NCBI RefSeq assembly: GCF_937920985.1
Contig: NZ_CALDXR010000065.1
Coordinates: 1 to 26,690 of the forward strand
DNA length: 26,690 nucleotides
From: an uncultured Phascolarctobacterium sp.
Lineage (GTDB): Bacteria > Bacillota > Negativicutes > Acidaminococcales > Acidaminococcaceae
Reading direction: 5' to 3'
In this document: one piece after another, positions 7,501 to 15,085 of the stretch
Numbering within the stretch: the first letter of the stretch is position 1
How the letters are laid out: every line of letters starts with the position of its first letter
Translations under genes and position numbers: made by a program
Notes under the pieces: generated by a model
The model's database searches: none
Told to the model about the DNA's origin: nothing
What the model saw: only the letters and a program-made list of their open reading frames with translations

Positions 7501-10117
7501 TTTCTTTGTAACCATATATTAACATAGCATCTTTACTTCCCTTATCTACCTTTATGTTAGCATCATAACCAGTTAATCCATTATTTAGAACATTGTCAGT
7601 TGTGTATCTACCAGAGCTTGTAATAACACCATCCACTTCTGGCTTGCTTACGCTAGCATTAAAGCCATCAAAATACCATTCTCTAGTATTATAATCAGAT
7701 CCTACTCTGAAATAAATATGTGGATTAAATTTATATTGATTTACGCCTACATCCTGCGCTAAAGCATATCCTTTAAACCATAAAGTACTAGGTGCGCTGC
7801 CAATAAAAACTTCTTTAGTTTCATTTTCGTTATCAACGTAAACACCATTCTTATCTAAAATAGAAATCCACTGCTCACTATTATCAGCTTTATTGATAGA
7901 TAAGTTATCACCTTTTTGATTGAGCAAATCTGTTCCTAAAATAAACTGTCCATCATTGCCTGTTAAATTACCTATTTTCAAAGTTGAGTACACGCCATCT
8001 TGGCTCATATCGAAACTTGCAAAAGAATTAAAGTTAAGATTATTGATCGTATCATTGCTCTTATAGCTATTCCCTGCATAATAGCCTGTACCTTGCTGCA
8101 AAATAAATTTAGCTTCGTTAGCAAGGCTAAGGTTAATTTTGCCCAATTCATCTTGATGCAATGCACCCTTAATAGCTGAATCAGAACGCGTCAAATTAAC
8201 ATTAATTGTCGAACCTTCACCTGTAATACTATTTTTGCCAATAGCAAATAAACCACCATTGATGTCAACTTTGTTGGTATCAGGAAGGGCAGCAGCTAAA
8301 AAGTCAGCATCAACATTAGCATAATTTTTGCTGACAATATCACTAATTTTTACTTTTCCGCTTTCTAAAGCATAAATATTTTTTGCATAACCATTGATTT
8401 TAGCAGAGGCAGCAATATTGCTATCACCACCAACATACACATCGCCACCTACACCTCTGACAATCTGTAAAAATCCACCTTTAGCAACAGTAGCACCACC
8501 ATAAGTGTTTTCACCTAATAAGATAAGTTTTACATCTCCAGTTTTTTCTAAACCAGCATTGATGCCAGTAACATTTTTATCACCTATGTCATTACTCCAA
8601 ATGCTATAATTACGCCCTCTAAAATTATCTGCTACTTTCTTCGTATCAACTTTATACATATAGAATTTCTCATTACTATACTTTGTAGTAATATCATCTT
8701 TAGAAAGTCTATCAACATCTATAGCACCTAAACCTTGAACTGCTTTACCTGCGTCGACAATACCTTGACCAAAAATTTGTTCTCTTTTTAGGTAATATAC
8801 CTTTCCTTGATTTTTGAATTTTTCTAAGAATGATTCTATATCATCAATCCCGAATTCTTTAAAGCATTTTTCTTTATCTTTATTATGGTTGAAATATTTT
8901 ATTAAATCACTTTTTATTTCATCGTCTTTATGTTTAGTCTTATCACAATATATTATTTTTATATCCTTTAATTTATCATCATTATCGCTACCAAACAAAA
9001 CTACATAGTTTTCATTCTCTCCAAATTTTGTGTTTGCTGTTGAAAATAATGTATCTATCATCTCTTTACCATTCATATACGGATAGGCTTCTTGAATTAA
9101 ACCTAAAGTTGCTGATACATATGGAGCTGCATAAGACGTAGCAGATATATTTTCTTTTTTATAAATTGTATTAACCCAAGGTTTAGCACCTTCAGCGTCA
9201 ATTGAACAAATGTCATTTCCAGGTGCAACCACAGTATATTTATAAGCATTTTCAGCAATATTAGAATTAGAAGCTATTGTATCAGTTAATAAATTTCCAG
9301 ATATAACATTCACTGTATTATTTTTTAATTCATCAAAATTTCCAACACCTGCACCAAATGTTGGTACTCCTAATTCCCCCATATTTCCAGCAGCCCATAC
9401 ATACGCTCTATTTTTAATTGAAATATCTTCCTTTAGTTTTGTGACTAATAATTTGAAATCCCTATATTCCTCTACATTTAAATTATCCTTCCAATAATTG
9501 CTATCTATATTCCAAATTGAGTCCGAATTATACGCTAACATTCCTGTTTCAGCTCCCCAAGAATTATTAACAACTTTAACTTTATCTGGTAAATCATCAA
9601 TAAATCCAATATATGCCTTATGTTGCTTTATTTTTCCTTTATCATATATTGAATTATCAAATCCAATGCTATAAACCTCAGAATCAAATGCAATCCCATG
9701 CATTCCTTTAGAATCTTTTTTAGCAGCAATAATACCAGAAATAAAAGTGCCATGATTTCTATCCTGTAAAGCTCCATCAAATCCATAATGGTACACTTTA
9801 CCATTTAGTTCACTATTATTGCTCCAAACAGGAGTATCAACTAAACCTATCCCTACGCCAGCACCACTATAACCCAACGCATACGCCTTATCCGCCCCAA
9901 TAGCTTCTAATCCTGTACTGTTCTTAAACTCCTGCGTTTTAAATCCCTCAGCAGCTTTCATCAAAGCATCTTTATTAGCAAAATTCTTAAACGTGTCATC
10001 ATTCCCACTAGCAAACACGCTTCCCATCGCAGACATAGCTAACGCTAAACCAACTGCCAAAGCAAGCTTGCTCTTTCTACCTGTCTTGATTAAGTTAAAA
10101 TGTCTTCTTTTCATCAT
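4595..10117 (-). CDS. Autotransporter with subtilisin-like (S8) protease head
   Basis: This 1,840-residue type V secreted protein starts with an extended signal peptide (cleavage likely after VFA36). The S8 protease domain (about 70-465) has D94 (GLVDTP), H122 (NHGTFISG), oxyanion N245 (AAGN) and S328 (ATSYAAP), so it looks catalytically complete; a Lys/Asp-rich insert occupies about 374-445. A PATR-type autotransporter motif (GENTYGGATVAKGG) lies near 535-548. A long Asn-rich passenger follows, then a Pro-Asp/Asn repeat linker (about 1462-1538) and a C-terminal beta-barrel (about 1560-1840) ending in the outer-membrane signature YSF. AAGGAGG precedes two adjacent ATGs (10117 and 10114); the second has better spacing. 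The protease would act at the cell surface or mature its own passenger; its substrate is unknown. The gene is monocistronic, with its own promoter and terminator, and divergent from an XRE regulator. Confidence 0.93.
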   Translation of the reverse strand: MMKRRHFNLIKTGRKSKLALAVGLALAMSAMGSVFASGNDDTFKNFANKDALMKAAEGFKTQEFKNSTGLEAIGADKAYALGYSGAGVGIGLVDTPVWSNNSELNGKVYHYGFDGALQDRNHGTFISGIIAAKKDSKGMHGIAFDSEVYSIGFDNSIYDKGKIKQHKAYIGFIDDLPDKVKVVNNSWGAETGMLAYNSDSIWNIDSNYWKDNLNVEEYRDFKLLVTKLKEDISIKNRAYVWAAGNMGELGVPTFGAGVGNFDELKNNTVNVISGNLLTDTIASNSNIAENAYKYTVVAPGNDICSIDAEGAKPWVNTIYKKENISATSYAAPYVSATLGLIQEAYPYMNGKEMIDTLFSTANTKFGENENYVVLFGSDNDDKLKDIKIIYCDKTKHKDDEIKSDLIKYFNHNKDKEKCFKEFGIDDIESFLEKFKNQGKVYYLKREQIFGQGIVDAGKAVQGLGAIDVDRLSKDDITTKYSNEKFYMYKVDTKKVADNFRGRNYSIWSNDIGDKNVTGINAGLEKTGDVKLILLGENTYGGATVAKGGFLQIVRGVGGDVYVGGDSNIAASAKINGYAKNIYALESGKVKISDIVSKNYANVDADFLAAALPDTNKVDINGGLFAIGKNSITGEGSTINVNLTRSDSAIKGALHQDELGKINLSLANEAKFILQQGTGYYAGNSYKSNDTINNLNFNSFASFDMSQDGVYSTLKIGNLTGNDGQFILGTDLLNQKGDNLSINKADNSEQWISILDKNGVYVDNENETKEVFIGSAPSTLWFKGYALAQDVGVNQYKFNPHIYFRVGSDYNTREWYFDGFNASVSKPEVDGVITSSGRYTTDNVLNNGLTGYDANIKVDKGSKDAMLIYGYKEKYLPTVVGVRGASFLGEGDIKIIVRNDRDITDSEYEDFYGDYTTGIEYNDAKTFKFNQNVSLDVKGKNLVYGLDNYCVGYSDRSSWFEFNKNLNINAENTNGYKVFGIANRYYIKGNGDTNINLINHDGGTSVGINNQATMILKGNLNISDCGSDGKVKFTAITNNVRNYDPLDVYFVVEKDVNINLTNKDNVNELYYNKDFIDSIDIQDGTFKVGGKISIEGSVTNYSIKNKGTFTAGDIKTNTGVKNEASMEVANNIEAEQITNSSVLNIGNDIISNSVYTSNELNVGGKISTSRFEASAANVKAKSIQAKNVELRQTVLDVPEISTDKYKAYSCETDLELLNANDVEISGGSLNVKNLNINGKGNTVHLISYRDTTTKLNVNKDGNGVVKIAGNIAASDYGGTGSAKVNLTNEQSYFNGELNGFSTDSEVNISNGALWKLESKNYTIVKDHKINLHNGGIMYVPLGNIHMFRNFSGDDGIIKFDIHQVEKGSGDIKYGIISIDKNDTQDAHHTIVLNPDTSDFLLAEGTKINPLELISDSSEINGGYKLNFTINPFDAGAYNYTPTLTNENLGGVNYWKVTDIKLTGSTPDPTPDPNPNPTPNPDPNPDPTPNPDPNPNPTPDPDPNPNPTPDPDPNPNPTPDPDPDPNPNPTPDPNPTPAPVLSHLTYNTRANAINNYYRWRDEYNNLQKRLGDLRMSTEENGLWARTFHGKEESGKYGLNNQYNAFQIGYDKQLLQDDGSKWFVGAAVTSYDGKTNYAKQGKADNNSIGLALYGSYLGEKGHYFDVVARHSRLKSELTSYAAGTGNKITGDYHNWGSSLSMEYGRRISMKHDFYLQPEAELTYGTTSSASYSLSDGSRVKQDGISSLTARAGLTVGKEFKNSNIFASISAVHDFGDDNVFSITDKYGKTYKDISNLKDSWYELSVGGNVKFNNNTYVYADLEKTFGGDIQTKWRYNFGVRYSF
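5515..5735 (-). repeat. Tandem Pro-Asp/Asn linker repeat inside the autotransporter
   Basis: About 220 bp of degenerate tandem repeat encodes alternating Pro with Asp, Asn or Thr, with a typical 10-residue (30-nt) period such as NPTPDPDPNP. It joins the passenger to the beta-barrel. The plus strand is rich in GGG and GGAT runs. Such repeats can change length by slippage. Confidence 0.85.
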
Positions 10118-10142
10118 GAAAGCCTCCTTAATTCACAGCTTT

Positions 10143-10174
10143 TTATAAACGTAGAAATGTTAGAAAGTTTATAA
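10143..10174. repeat. Inverted repeat in the autotransporter leader
   Basis: TTATAAAC (10143-10150) and GTTTATAA (10167-10174) are perfect 8-bp inverted arms 16 nt apart, in the untranslated leader just upstream of the Shine-Dalgarno. A perfect palindrome AATAGCTATT lies nearby at 10187-10196. These could be operators for the divergent XRE protein or RNA structure; AT-rich sequence makes chance more likely. Confidence 0.4.
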
Positions 10175-10223
10175 CCTGCCTACTACAATAGCTATTCATA
10201 GTAAACAGCACCCTATACATAAC

Positions 10224-10252
10224 ATTATATGATTTTTAAAATCCTGCGTCAA
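10224..10252 (-). promoter_or_regulatory. Promoter of the autotransporter gene
   Basis: On the minus strand TTGACG (10247-10252) and TATAAT (10224-10229) are separated by exactly 17 nt. The predicted start near 10217 gives a leader of about 100 nt. Confidence 0.8.
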
Positions 10253-10284
10253 TAATTTTACGATGTATAATGCTCTGATTTTTG

Positions 10285-10303
10285 TATGCTTATAGCATAT
10301 AAT
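10285..10303 (+). promoter_or_regulatory. Promoter -10 and inverted repeat of the XRE gene
   Basis: TATAAT (10298-10303) lies upstream of the regulator's start codon. It overlaps an inverted repeat TATGCT-TAT-AGCATA (10285-10299), a plausible site for autorepression. The -35 region is weak. Confidence 0.5.
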
Positions 10304-10323
10304 ATCTTATGGAGGCGAAATAT

Positions 10324-10641
10324 ATGTATGAAGAATTTTTTGCTAATCGTTTAGCAGAATTAAGACAGCAAAAAAAGATATCAGCTAGAGAAATGAGCCT
10401 ATCAATAGGACAAAACGAAAGCTATATAAATCGCATAGAAAACAAGTTAAACTATCCATCTATGCAAGGATTTTTCTACATCTGTGAATACCTAAATATA
10501 ACGCCTCAACAATTTTTTGATACACAAAATCCTGCACCTGAGAAAATAACCAAAGCACTCGCTCTATTAAAGAACTTGCCAACTGAACAAATTAATATCA
10601 TCGTCGCTCTCTTAGAAACAATGCAAAGCAAAAAAGACTGA
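10324..10641 (+). CDS. Small XRE-family (Cro/CI-type) transcriptional regulator
   Basis: This 105-residue DNA-binding protein has a helix-turn-helix of the HTH_3 type at about residues 8-62 (RLAELRQQKKISAREMSLSI, then ESYINRIENK). The remaining 40 residues (KITKALALLKNLPTEQINII) look helical and may dimerise. The frame is open from an ATG at 10309, but that codon lies in the GGAGG site (tATGGAGG), so I chose the ATG at 10324, 8 nt after GGAGG. It is divergent from the autotransporter gene, and the 206-bp region between holds inverted repeats; control of the autotransporter and of itself is a reasonable inference. Its base composition is AT-rich, like the autotransporter passenger and unlike the neighbouring operons. 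Confidence 0.88.
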   Translation: MYEEFFANRLAELRQQKKISAREMSLSIGQNESYINRIENKLNYPSMQGFFYICEYLNITPQQFFDTQNPAPEKITKALALLKNLPTEQINIIVALLETMQSKKD

Positions 10642-10682
10642 TTAGCTTAGATTTACTTTTAAACCAAACTAATCAGTCTTTT
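10632..10682. terminator. Bidirectional terminator between XRE gene and deacetylase operon
   Basis: A perfect 14-bp stem (10632-10645 with 10669-10682) has A runs on the left and T runs on the right. It overlaps the XRE stop codon and lies 12 nt beyond the deacetylase stop, so it can serve both convergent units. Confidence 0.9.
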
Positions 10683-10694
10683 AATTTTGCCTGT

Positions 10695-11561
10695 TTAACG
10701 CACAAATATGTCGCGCACAATATTGATATCAATGCCCTTCGTCTGCAAAAAGCCGAAGAAATAGGCCTGCTCTAAACGTCTCTTAAAGCCCTCGAGTCCG
10801 TTTCCGTCATCGGCAACGGTTACACGATACATTTCGAATGGTGCCTTTGGATATGTAGCCGCCGTATTGACACCTACATGACCAGTCAGCGCCCTGTAAA
10901 AGCCATATTTTTTCGCTGCAGCGATAACCCTGTCATTATAGCTGCCGTTAGGATAAGCCAAGGTACGCACAATATAGCCGTCGAATTTCTTCTTCAGCCA
11001 ATAACGTGACGTATCCGTTTCCCATACCAGATATTTTTCATCAATAGCAGCCAGCGGATTATGGCTGTAGGTATGCGAGCCAAGCTCCATACCGGCAGCA
11101 ATCAGCTCCTTGATTTCCTGCTCATTCATATGCAGCTCATCGCCGATATCCCTGTTGATGACAAAGAACGAGCCCTTGGCATCATACTTCTTTAGTAACG
11201 GCAGCACTACACTGTGATTATTCTTATAGCCATCATCAAAGCTCAAGGCAACATACTTATCTACACTTTTTCCCTGCTGCAGACGCTCTGCCAGCTCTGC
11301 TACCGTCACAATCGTGTAGCCCTGCTCCTTCAGGTACTTCAAATGCGCTTCAAACAGCTCCGGCTTCATAATCAGTGTTTTAGGCCAATCTGCTCCTTCT
11401 TCCGAACCGACAGCGTGATACATCAGTACCGGTGCACCGGTTTTCCTAAAGGCCGCATATTCCTGCTGCCAACGCTCGCCGTTAAGCTTCCATGCAACAC
11501 CTGCAGCCGCCAAAAGTACGACAACCAGCGCCAGGAATACTAAGCATACTTTCTTAATCAT
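10695..11561 (-). CDS. Membrane-anchored polysaccharide deacetylase (NodB domain)
   Basis: This 288-residue protein has an uncleaved-looking N-terminal membrane segment (about 4-24) and an extracytoplasmic carbohydrate esterase family 4 domain. NodB motifs are visible: LSFDDGY with D109 and D110 (catalytic base and metal ligand) and SHTYSH with H163 and H167 (metal ligands). The early motif PVLMYHAVG is common to this subgroup. It would remove N-acetyl groups from peptidoglycan or another envelope glycan; the exact substrate cannot be told. The ATG overlaps the whiA stop as ATGA (11558-11561), so it is the last gene of the rapZ-yvcK-whiA operon and is probably translationally coupled to whiA. 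Confidence 0.92.
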   Translation of the reverse strand: MIKKVCLVFLALVVVLLAAAGVAWKLNGERWQQEYAAFRKTGAPVLMYHAVGSEEGADWPKTLIMKPELFEAHLKYLKEQGYTIVTVAELAERLQQGKSVDKYVALSFDDGYKNNHSVVLPLLKKYDAKGSFFVINRDIGDELHMNEQEIKELIAAGMELGSHTYSHNPLAAIDEKYLVWETDTSRYWLKKKFDGYIVRTLAYPNGSYNDRVIAAAKKYGFYRALTGHVGVNTAATYPKAPFEMYRVTVADDGNGLEGFKRRLEQAYFFGFLQTKGIDINIVRDIFVR

Positions 11562-12496
11562 TTATCTGCTTTCTCCAATTCCATACCTAAACCTACTGCA
11601 ATATCCTGCAGCTTTTTCAAACGATGATTTATGCCGGATTTACCCAGGCCACCGGAGTATTCCACCAAATCATTTAACGATACATCCGGATACTGCAGTC
11701 GCAGACGCGCCGTATCCTGCAATCCCTGAGGCAGCTCGCTCAGCCCCATATGCTCATCAATATAATGGATACAGCTTACCTGACGCACGGCAGCCTTAAC
11801 CACCTTGTTCAGGTTCGCAGTTTCGCAATTTACCGCTCTGTTGACATTATTGCGCATTTCCTTGACAATGCGGACATTTTCCAGCTCCATCATCGCATTA
11901 TGCGCACCGATAACACTCAGGAAATTGATAATGCTTTCGCCATCCTTCAGATAAACAATATACTCGTTTTTTCTGTCGGTCAGCTTGGCCTTCAAGGAAA
12001 AGCTCTGCATAACCTTAATAATCGTATGAGCAAAATCCTCGTTGCCGGTAACCATCTCCAGATGGTAATCACTGGCCGGACGGCTGATGCTGCCGCCGCC
12101 CAAAAAGGCTCCGCGCAAAAAGGTGCGCTTGCCTTCGTGATGCGAGAGCAACGGATTTTTCAAATCGCCCTCTACACTTAAGAGCTGCAGCTCGTTCAGC
12201 GCCTTGCTTACCTGCGGCGCCGGCACTACATGTACCTGATAACGGTTATTCTTCTTCAAACGGCGTGAACGGGTAATAACTACCTCCGTCTGCACTTGAT
12301 AATTGCTTTTCAACAGCTGCAGTACACGTCTGGCCAAAGCAGCATTTTCTGTTGAAAAGTGGATACCTATATTCATACCGCGGATAACAATTGCACCGCT
12401 CATACGCAAAAGACCGAGCAGCTCTGCTTTGTCACCGGTCGCATCGTTAGTTTCTATACGAGATAATTCATTTTTTACATCATTGGAAAAAGACAA
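11558..12496 (-). CDS. whiA: WhiA, DUF199 DNA-binding protein
   Basis: This 312-residue protein combines an N-terminal LAGLIDADG homing-endonuclease-like fold (about 15-215, for example LRGAFLGGGSISRPASDYHLE) with a C-terminal helix-turn-helix (about 225-305, ending in SLNDLVEYSGGLGKSG and NHRLKKL). WhiA controls sporulation genes in Streptomyces and cell division and chromosome segregation in Bacillus; it has no known nuclease activity. Start is a TTG at 12496, with GGGAGGAG about 7 nt upstream. It follows yvcK after 33 nt, and the deacetylase gene overlaps its stop. Gene order and length match the family. Confidence 0.97.
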   Translation of the reverse strand: MSFSNDVKNELSRIETNDATGDKAELLGLLRMSGAIVIRGMNIGIHFSTENAALARRVLQLLKSNYQVQTEVVITRSRRLKKNNRYQVHVVPAPQVSKALNELQLLSVEGDLKNPLLSHHEGKRTFLRGAFLGGGSISRPASDYHLEMVTGNEDFAHTIIKVMQSFSLKAKLTDRKNEYIVYLKDGESIINFLSVIGAHNAMMELENVRIVKEMRNNVNRAVNCETANLNKVVKAAVRQVSCIHYIDEHMGLSELPQGLQDTARLRLQYPDVSLNDLVEYSGGLGKSGINHRLKKLQDIAVGLGMELEKADK

Positions 12497-12529
12497 GCAG
12501 ACTCCTCCCTTCTCAGCCTGTATCTGGTT

Positions 12530-13891
12530 TTATTTTTGTTTGCACAGCTTCTTCATGCCTGCACGCATAAAGAAGTAATCAAAAAACTGCATGCCGCGCC
12601 CAAAAAGACGCAGACGATAAATCAAAGCAATAAGTACACGCGCTAATTTACGCGGATCATGGCGCACCAAATCATCCTTGCTTATCAGACGCGCCGGTAC
12701 AACCGTAATTCCCAGACTGCGGATTTTATCAATATCCGGCGTAATCGGACGTGAACCCTCTGCATCATACTGACGCAGCTGCTCCGACGTAACATCCTGG
12801 GAATTAACAATAGCGTAATCCAAGAACTGTGTACCGACATGCTCAATCAACGCCTGTACATGGTCATAAGCACCGTAGCCGTCAGTTTCGCCAGGCTGTG
12901 TCATAACATTGCAGATATAGATTTTGATAGCGTTGGACCTGACAACAGCATCACGGATTCCTTCTACCAAAAGATTAGGAATAACACTGGTATACAGGCT
13001 GCCAGGTCCGAAAATAAGCACATCAGCATTTAAAATTGCATCAATAGCTCCGTTTGCTGCCTGCGCATCCGCCGGCAGCATCATCATCTTTTTGATTTGC
13101 TTGCGCACCTTGGGAATCTCCGATTCACCTGTCACAATAGTGCCGTCTGTCATACGTGCCTGCAGCTGAATATTCTCCAAGGTAGACGGAATAACCCTGC
13201 CGCGCACCTTCAGAATCTGGCTCGTAGCATTGAGTCCGGCCTCCATGCCGCCCTCGGCCTGTGCCATCGCCGCAATAAACAAATTGCCGAAGCAATGGCC
13301 TGCAAGCGGAGAATCACCCTGAAAGCGATACTGCATCAAACGTTCCATCAGCGGCTCGCGGTCAGCCAAAGCTGTCAGGCAGTTACGCAAATCACCGGGA
13401 GGAATAATACCCAGCTCCTTGCGCAGACGACCGGACGAACCGCCGTCATCAGCAGTTGTTACTACGGCCGTACAGTTATTAGTGATATACTTCATGCCGC
13501 GCAAAAGCGTCGACAAACCGGTACCTCCGCCGACAACGGTAATTGCCGGGCCACGCGTCAGCTTGCGCTGCATAAAAATCGTTTCCATCAATGAACCGTT
13601 TTTGTCAGGCACTACAACAGATACTACCGAGCTGATTAAGCGACGTGTTCCGTACACCATAATAGCAAAGCCCACGATAAGAAAGCCCACGCCCATCGTC
13701 ATAATCAGGCCGTTTGAATAGCGTCCTGTTGTCAGATAGGTCATCTGGAAGAGCAGCTCTTCCGCCTTGCCCATCAGCTGATAATTAAAAAACAAAGCCA
13801 GTCCCAACGCACATAAAAGTACACCTACTGCAAAAAGCAGCAGCCAGCGCTTCAAATTAATGCCGGGACACAGCCAACTAATCCAACCCAT
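12530..13891 (-). CDS. yvcK: YvcK/CofD-like gluconeogenesis and morphology factor
   Basis: This 453-residue protein has two N-terminal membrane segments (about 15-36 and 62-82) and a CofD/YvcK Rossmann domain from about 116 (VVGGGTGLSTLLRG, then TTADDGGSSGRLR and PPGDLRNCL). YvcK binds UDP sugars and, in Bacillus, is needed for cell shape and growth on gluconeogenic carbon sources. The membrane-anchored N terminus is an extension relative to the roughly 320-residue Bacillus protein. It lies between rapZ (12 nt upstream) and whiA, the conserved firmicute order. GGGAGGAG precedes the ATG. Confidence 0.96.
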   Translation of the reverse strand: MGWISWLCPGINLKRWLLLFAVGVLLCALGLALFFNYQLMGKAEELLFQMTYLTTGRYSNGLIMTMGVGFLIVGFAIMVYGTRRLISSVVSVVVPDKNGSLMETIFMQRKLTRGPAITVVGGGTGLSTLLRGMKYITNNCTAVVTTADDGGSSGRLRKELGIIPPGDLRNCLTALADREPLMERLMQYRFQGDSPLAGHCFGNLFIAAMAQAEGGMEAGLNATSQILKVRGRVIPSTLENIQLQARMTDGTIVTGESEIPKVRKQIKKMMMLPADAQAANGAIDAILNADVLIFGPGSLYTSVIPNLLVEGIRDAVVRSNAIKIYICNVMTQPGETDGYGAYDHVQALIEHVGTQFLDYAIVNSQDVTSEQLRQYDAEGSRPITPDIDKIRSLGITVVPARLISKDDLVRHDPRKLARVLIALIYRLRLFGRGMQFFDYFFMRAGMKKLCKQK

Positions 13892-13903
13892 TAGGCTCCT
13901 CCC

Positions 13904-14764
13904 TTACTTTCTGTGAGGAATATCACGATGCGTCACATCAACGCTGTAACCCTTTTCACGCAGATATTCGTACAATTTATTGGCAATAAAAACGCTGCGG
14001 TGCTGTCCGCCTGTGCAACCTACGCTGATAACTAACTGCGCCTTGCCTTCACTGATATATTGCGGCACAAGAAAATCAAGCAGCTGCTCCTCCAGTTTCA
14101 GATACTGGAAGGTCTGCGGATAGCGGCAGATAAAATCCGCTACCGGGCGGTCGTTGCCAGTCATATTGCGCAGCTCCTCCACATAAAACGGATTCGGCAA
14201 AAAACGCACATCAAGCACCAGGTCACTGTCAAGCGGCAGGCCATGCTTAAAGCCAAAGGAACGCACAACAATGCCCATACGCTCTTTAGAAGAGCCCTCG
14301 CCAAACATTTCCGTTACCTTAGCCTTCAGCTGTGCCGTTGTCAGCGTCGAGGTATCAATAATATGCGTAGCCTTTTCGCGCAGCGGATCAAGTAATTCAC
14401 GCTCACAGGTAATATTCTGCAGCAAGGTATTGCGTTCGCCCAAGGGATGACGACGACGCGTTTCCTTATAGCGGCGCACCAGTGTCGCATCGGAAGCATC
14501 CAAAAACAGCAGCTCATATTTTTGGCCGCTGGCCTCCATTTCATCTAAAACCTGCAACAGCTTATCAAAAAAGCGTCCGCCACGGATATCGACAACAAGT
14601 GCTACCTTGTCCTCCGATGTCTGACGACATAATTCCGCAAACTTGGGAATAAGTGTCGCTGGCAAATTGTCAATGCAAAAAAAATTTAAATCCTCCAGGG
14701 TACGCACAACCTGCGTTTTGCCTGCACCGGACATACCGGTAATAATAAGAAAGTGTGACTGCAT
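13904..14764 (-). CDS. rapZ: RapZ/YvcJ nucleotide-binding protein
   Basis: This 286-residue protein has a P-loop at the N terminus (GMSGAGKT, residues 10-17) and the C-terminal RapZ domain with VLDVRFLPNPFYVEELRN and SVGCTGGQHRSVF. RapZ of Escherichia coli is an RNA-binding adaptor that directs decay of the GlmZ small RNA and so sets glucosamine-6-phosphate synthesis; firmicute YvcJ hydrolyses GTP and its RNA role is less clear. It is first in the operon with yvcK, whiA and the deacetylase. AGAGGTG lies upstream of the ATG. Confidence 0.97.
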   Translation of the reverse strand: MQSHFLIITGMSGAGKTQVVRTLEDLNFFCIDNLPATLIPKFAELCRQTSEDKVALVVDIRGGRFFDKLLQVLDEMEASGQKYELLFLDASDATLVRRYKETRRRHPLGERNTLLQNITCERELLDPLREKATHIIDTSTLTTAQLKAKVTEMFGEGSSKERMGIVVRSFGFKHGLPLDSDLVLDVRFLPNPFYVEELRNMTGNDRPVADFICRYPQTFQYLKLEEQLLDFLVPQYISEGKAQLVISVGCTGGQHRSVFIANKLYEYLREKGYSVDVTHRDIPHRK

Positions 14765-14799
14765 TTTGCTTCACCTCTTGAAAGTCATTAGTAAATTAT

Positions 14800-14808
14800 A
14801 TTATATCA
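14800..14808 (-). promoter_or_regulatory. Extended -10 promoter of the rapZ operon
   Basis: On the minus strand TGATATAAT combines the extended TGn element with TATAAT (14800-14805). A second overlapping TATAAT is at 14795-14800. No clear -35 box is visible. Confidence 0.55.
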
Positions 14809-14850
14809 TAAAATTTGCCGTAGAGGGCAGTGCGTCCGCAAATAAATGAT

Positions 14851-14984
14851 GGATTGATGATGCAGAAGATGGTGCGTTATCGAATAAATGCGTGCGTCAG
14901 AACGTGCCGGATTCAAAGAAGCAATCCCGACGACGTATTTCTCATACGTCGAGGGATTGGTGATGCGGAAGACGCTGCGTTATC
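14851..14984. repeat. Non-coding direct repeat pair with central hairpin
   Basis: Two 31-bp copies (14851-14881 and 14954-14984) match at 27 of 31 positions in the same orientation. Between them lies a large hairpin: arms 14922-14928 with 14953-14959 and 14931-14938 with 14944-14951, loop TTCTC. Both frames covering it lack good start sites. It may be a dispersed palindromic element (REP-like) or a degenerate mobile remnant. Confidence 0.6.
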
Positions 14985-14994
14985 ACGCACGCAT

Positions 14995-15034
14995 AAAAAA
15001 ATAAGCAGACTGGTCGCAACTCCAGTCTGCTTAT
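14995..15034. terminator. Terminator downstream of bioB
   Basis: A perfect 13-bp stem (15001-15013 with 15022-15034) encloses an 8-nt loop. On the minus strand it is followed by seven U (14995-15000 and adjoining base), on the plus strand by CTTTTT, so it is potentially bidirectional. It lies 52 nt past the bioB stop. Confidence 0.9.
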
Positions 15035-15085
15035 CTTTTTGAGATTTTAAGGTGTAAGATTTATTAATAATTCATGGAAAACTAA

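Noticed and set aside
14830..15042. 70-codon plus-strand open frame between rapZ and bioB
   Set aside because: It lacks a Shine-Dalgarno, runs through the bioB terminator and covers repeats and hairpins, so it is better explained as non-coding. The minus-strand frame over the same block has no start codon.
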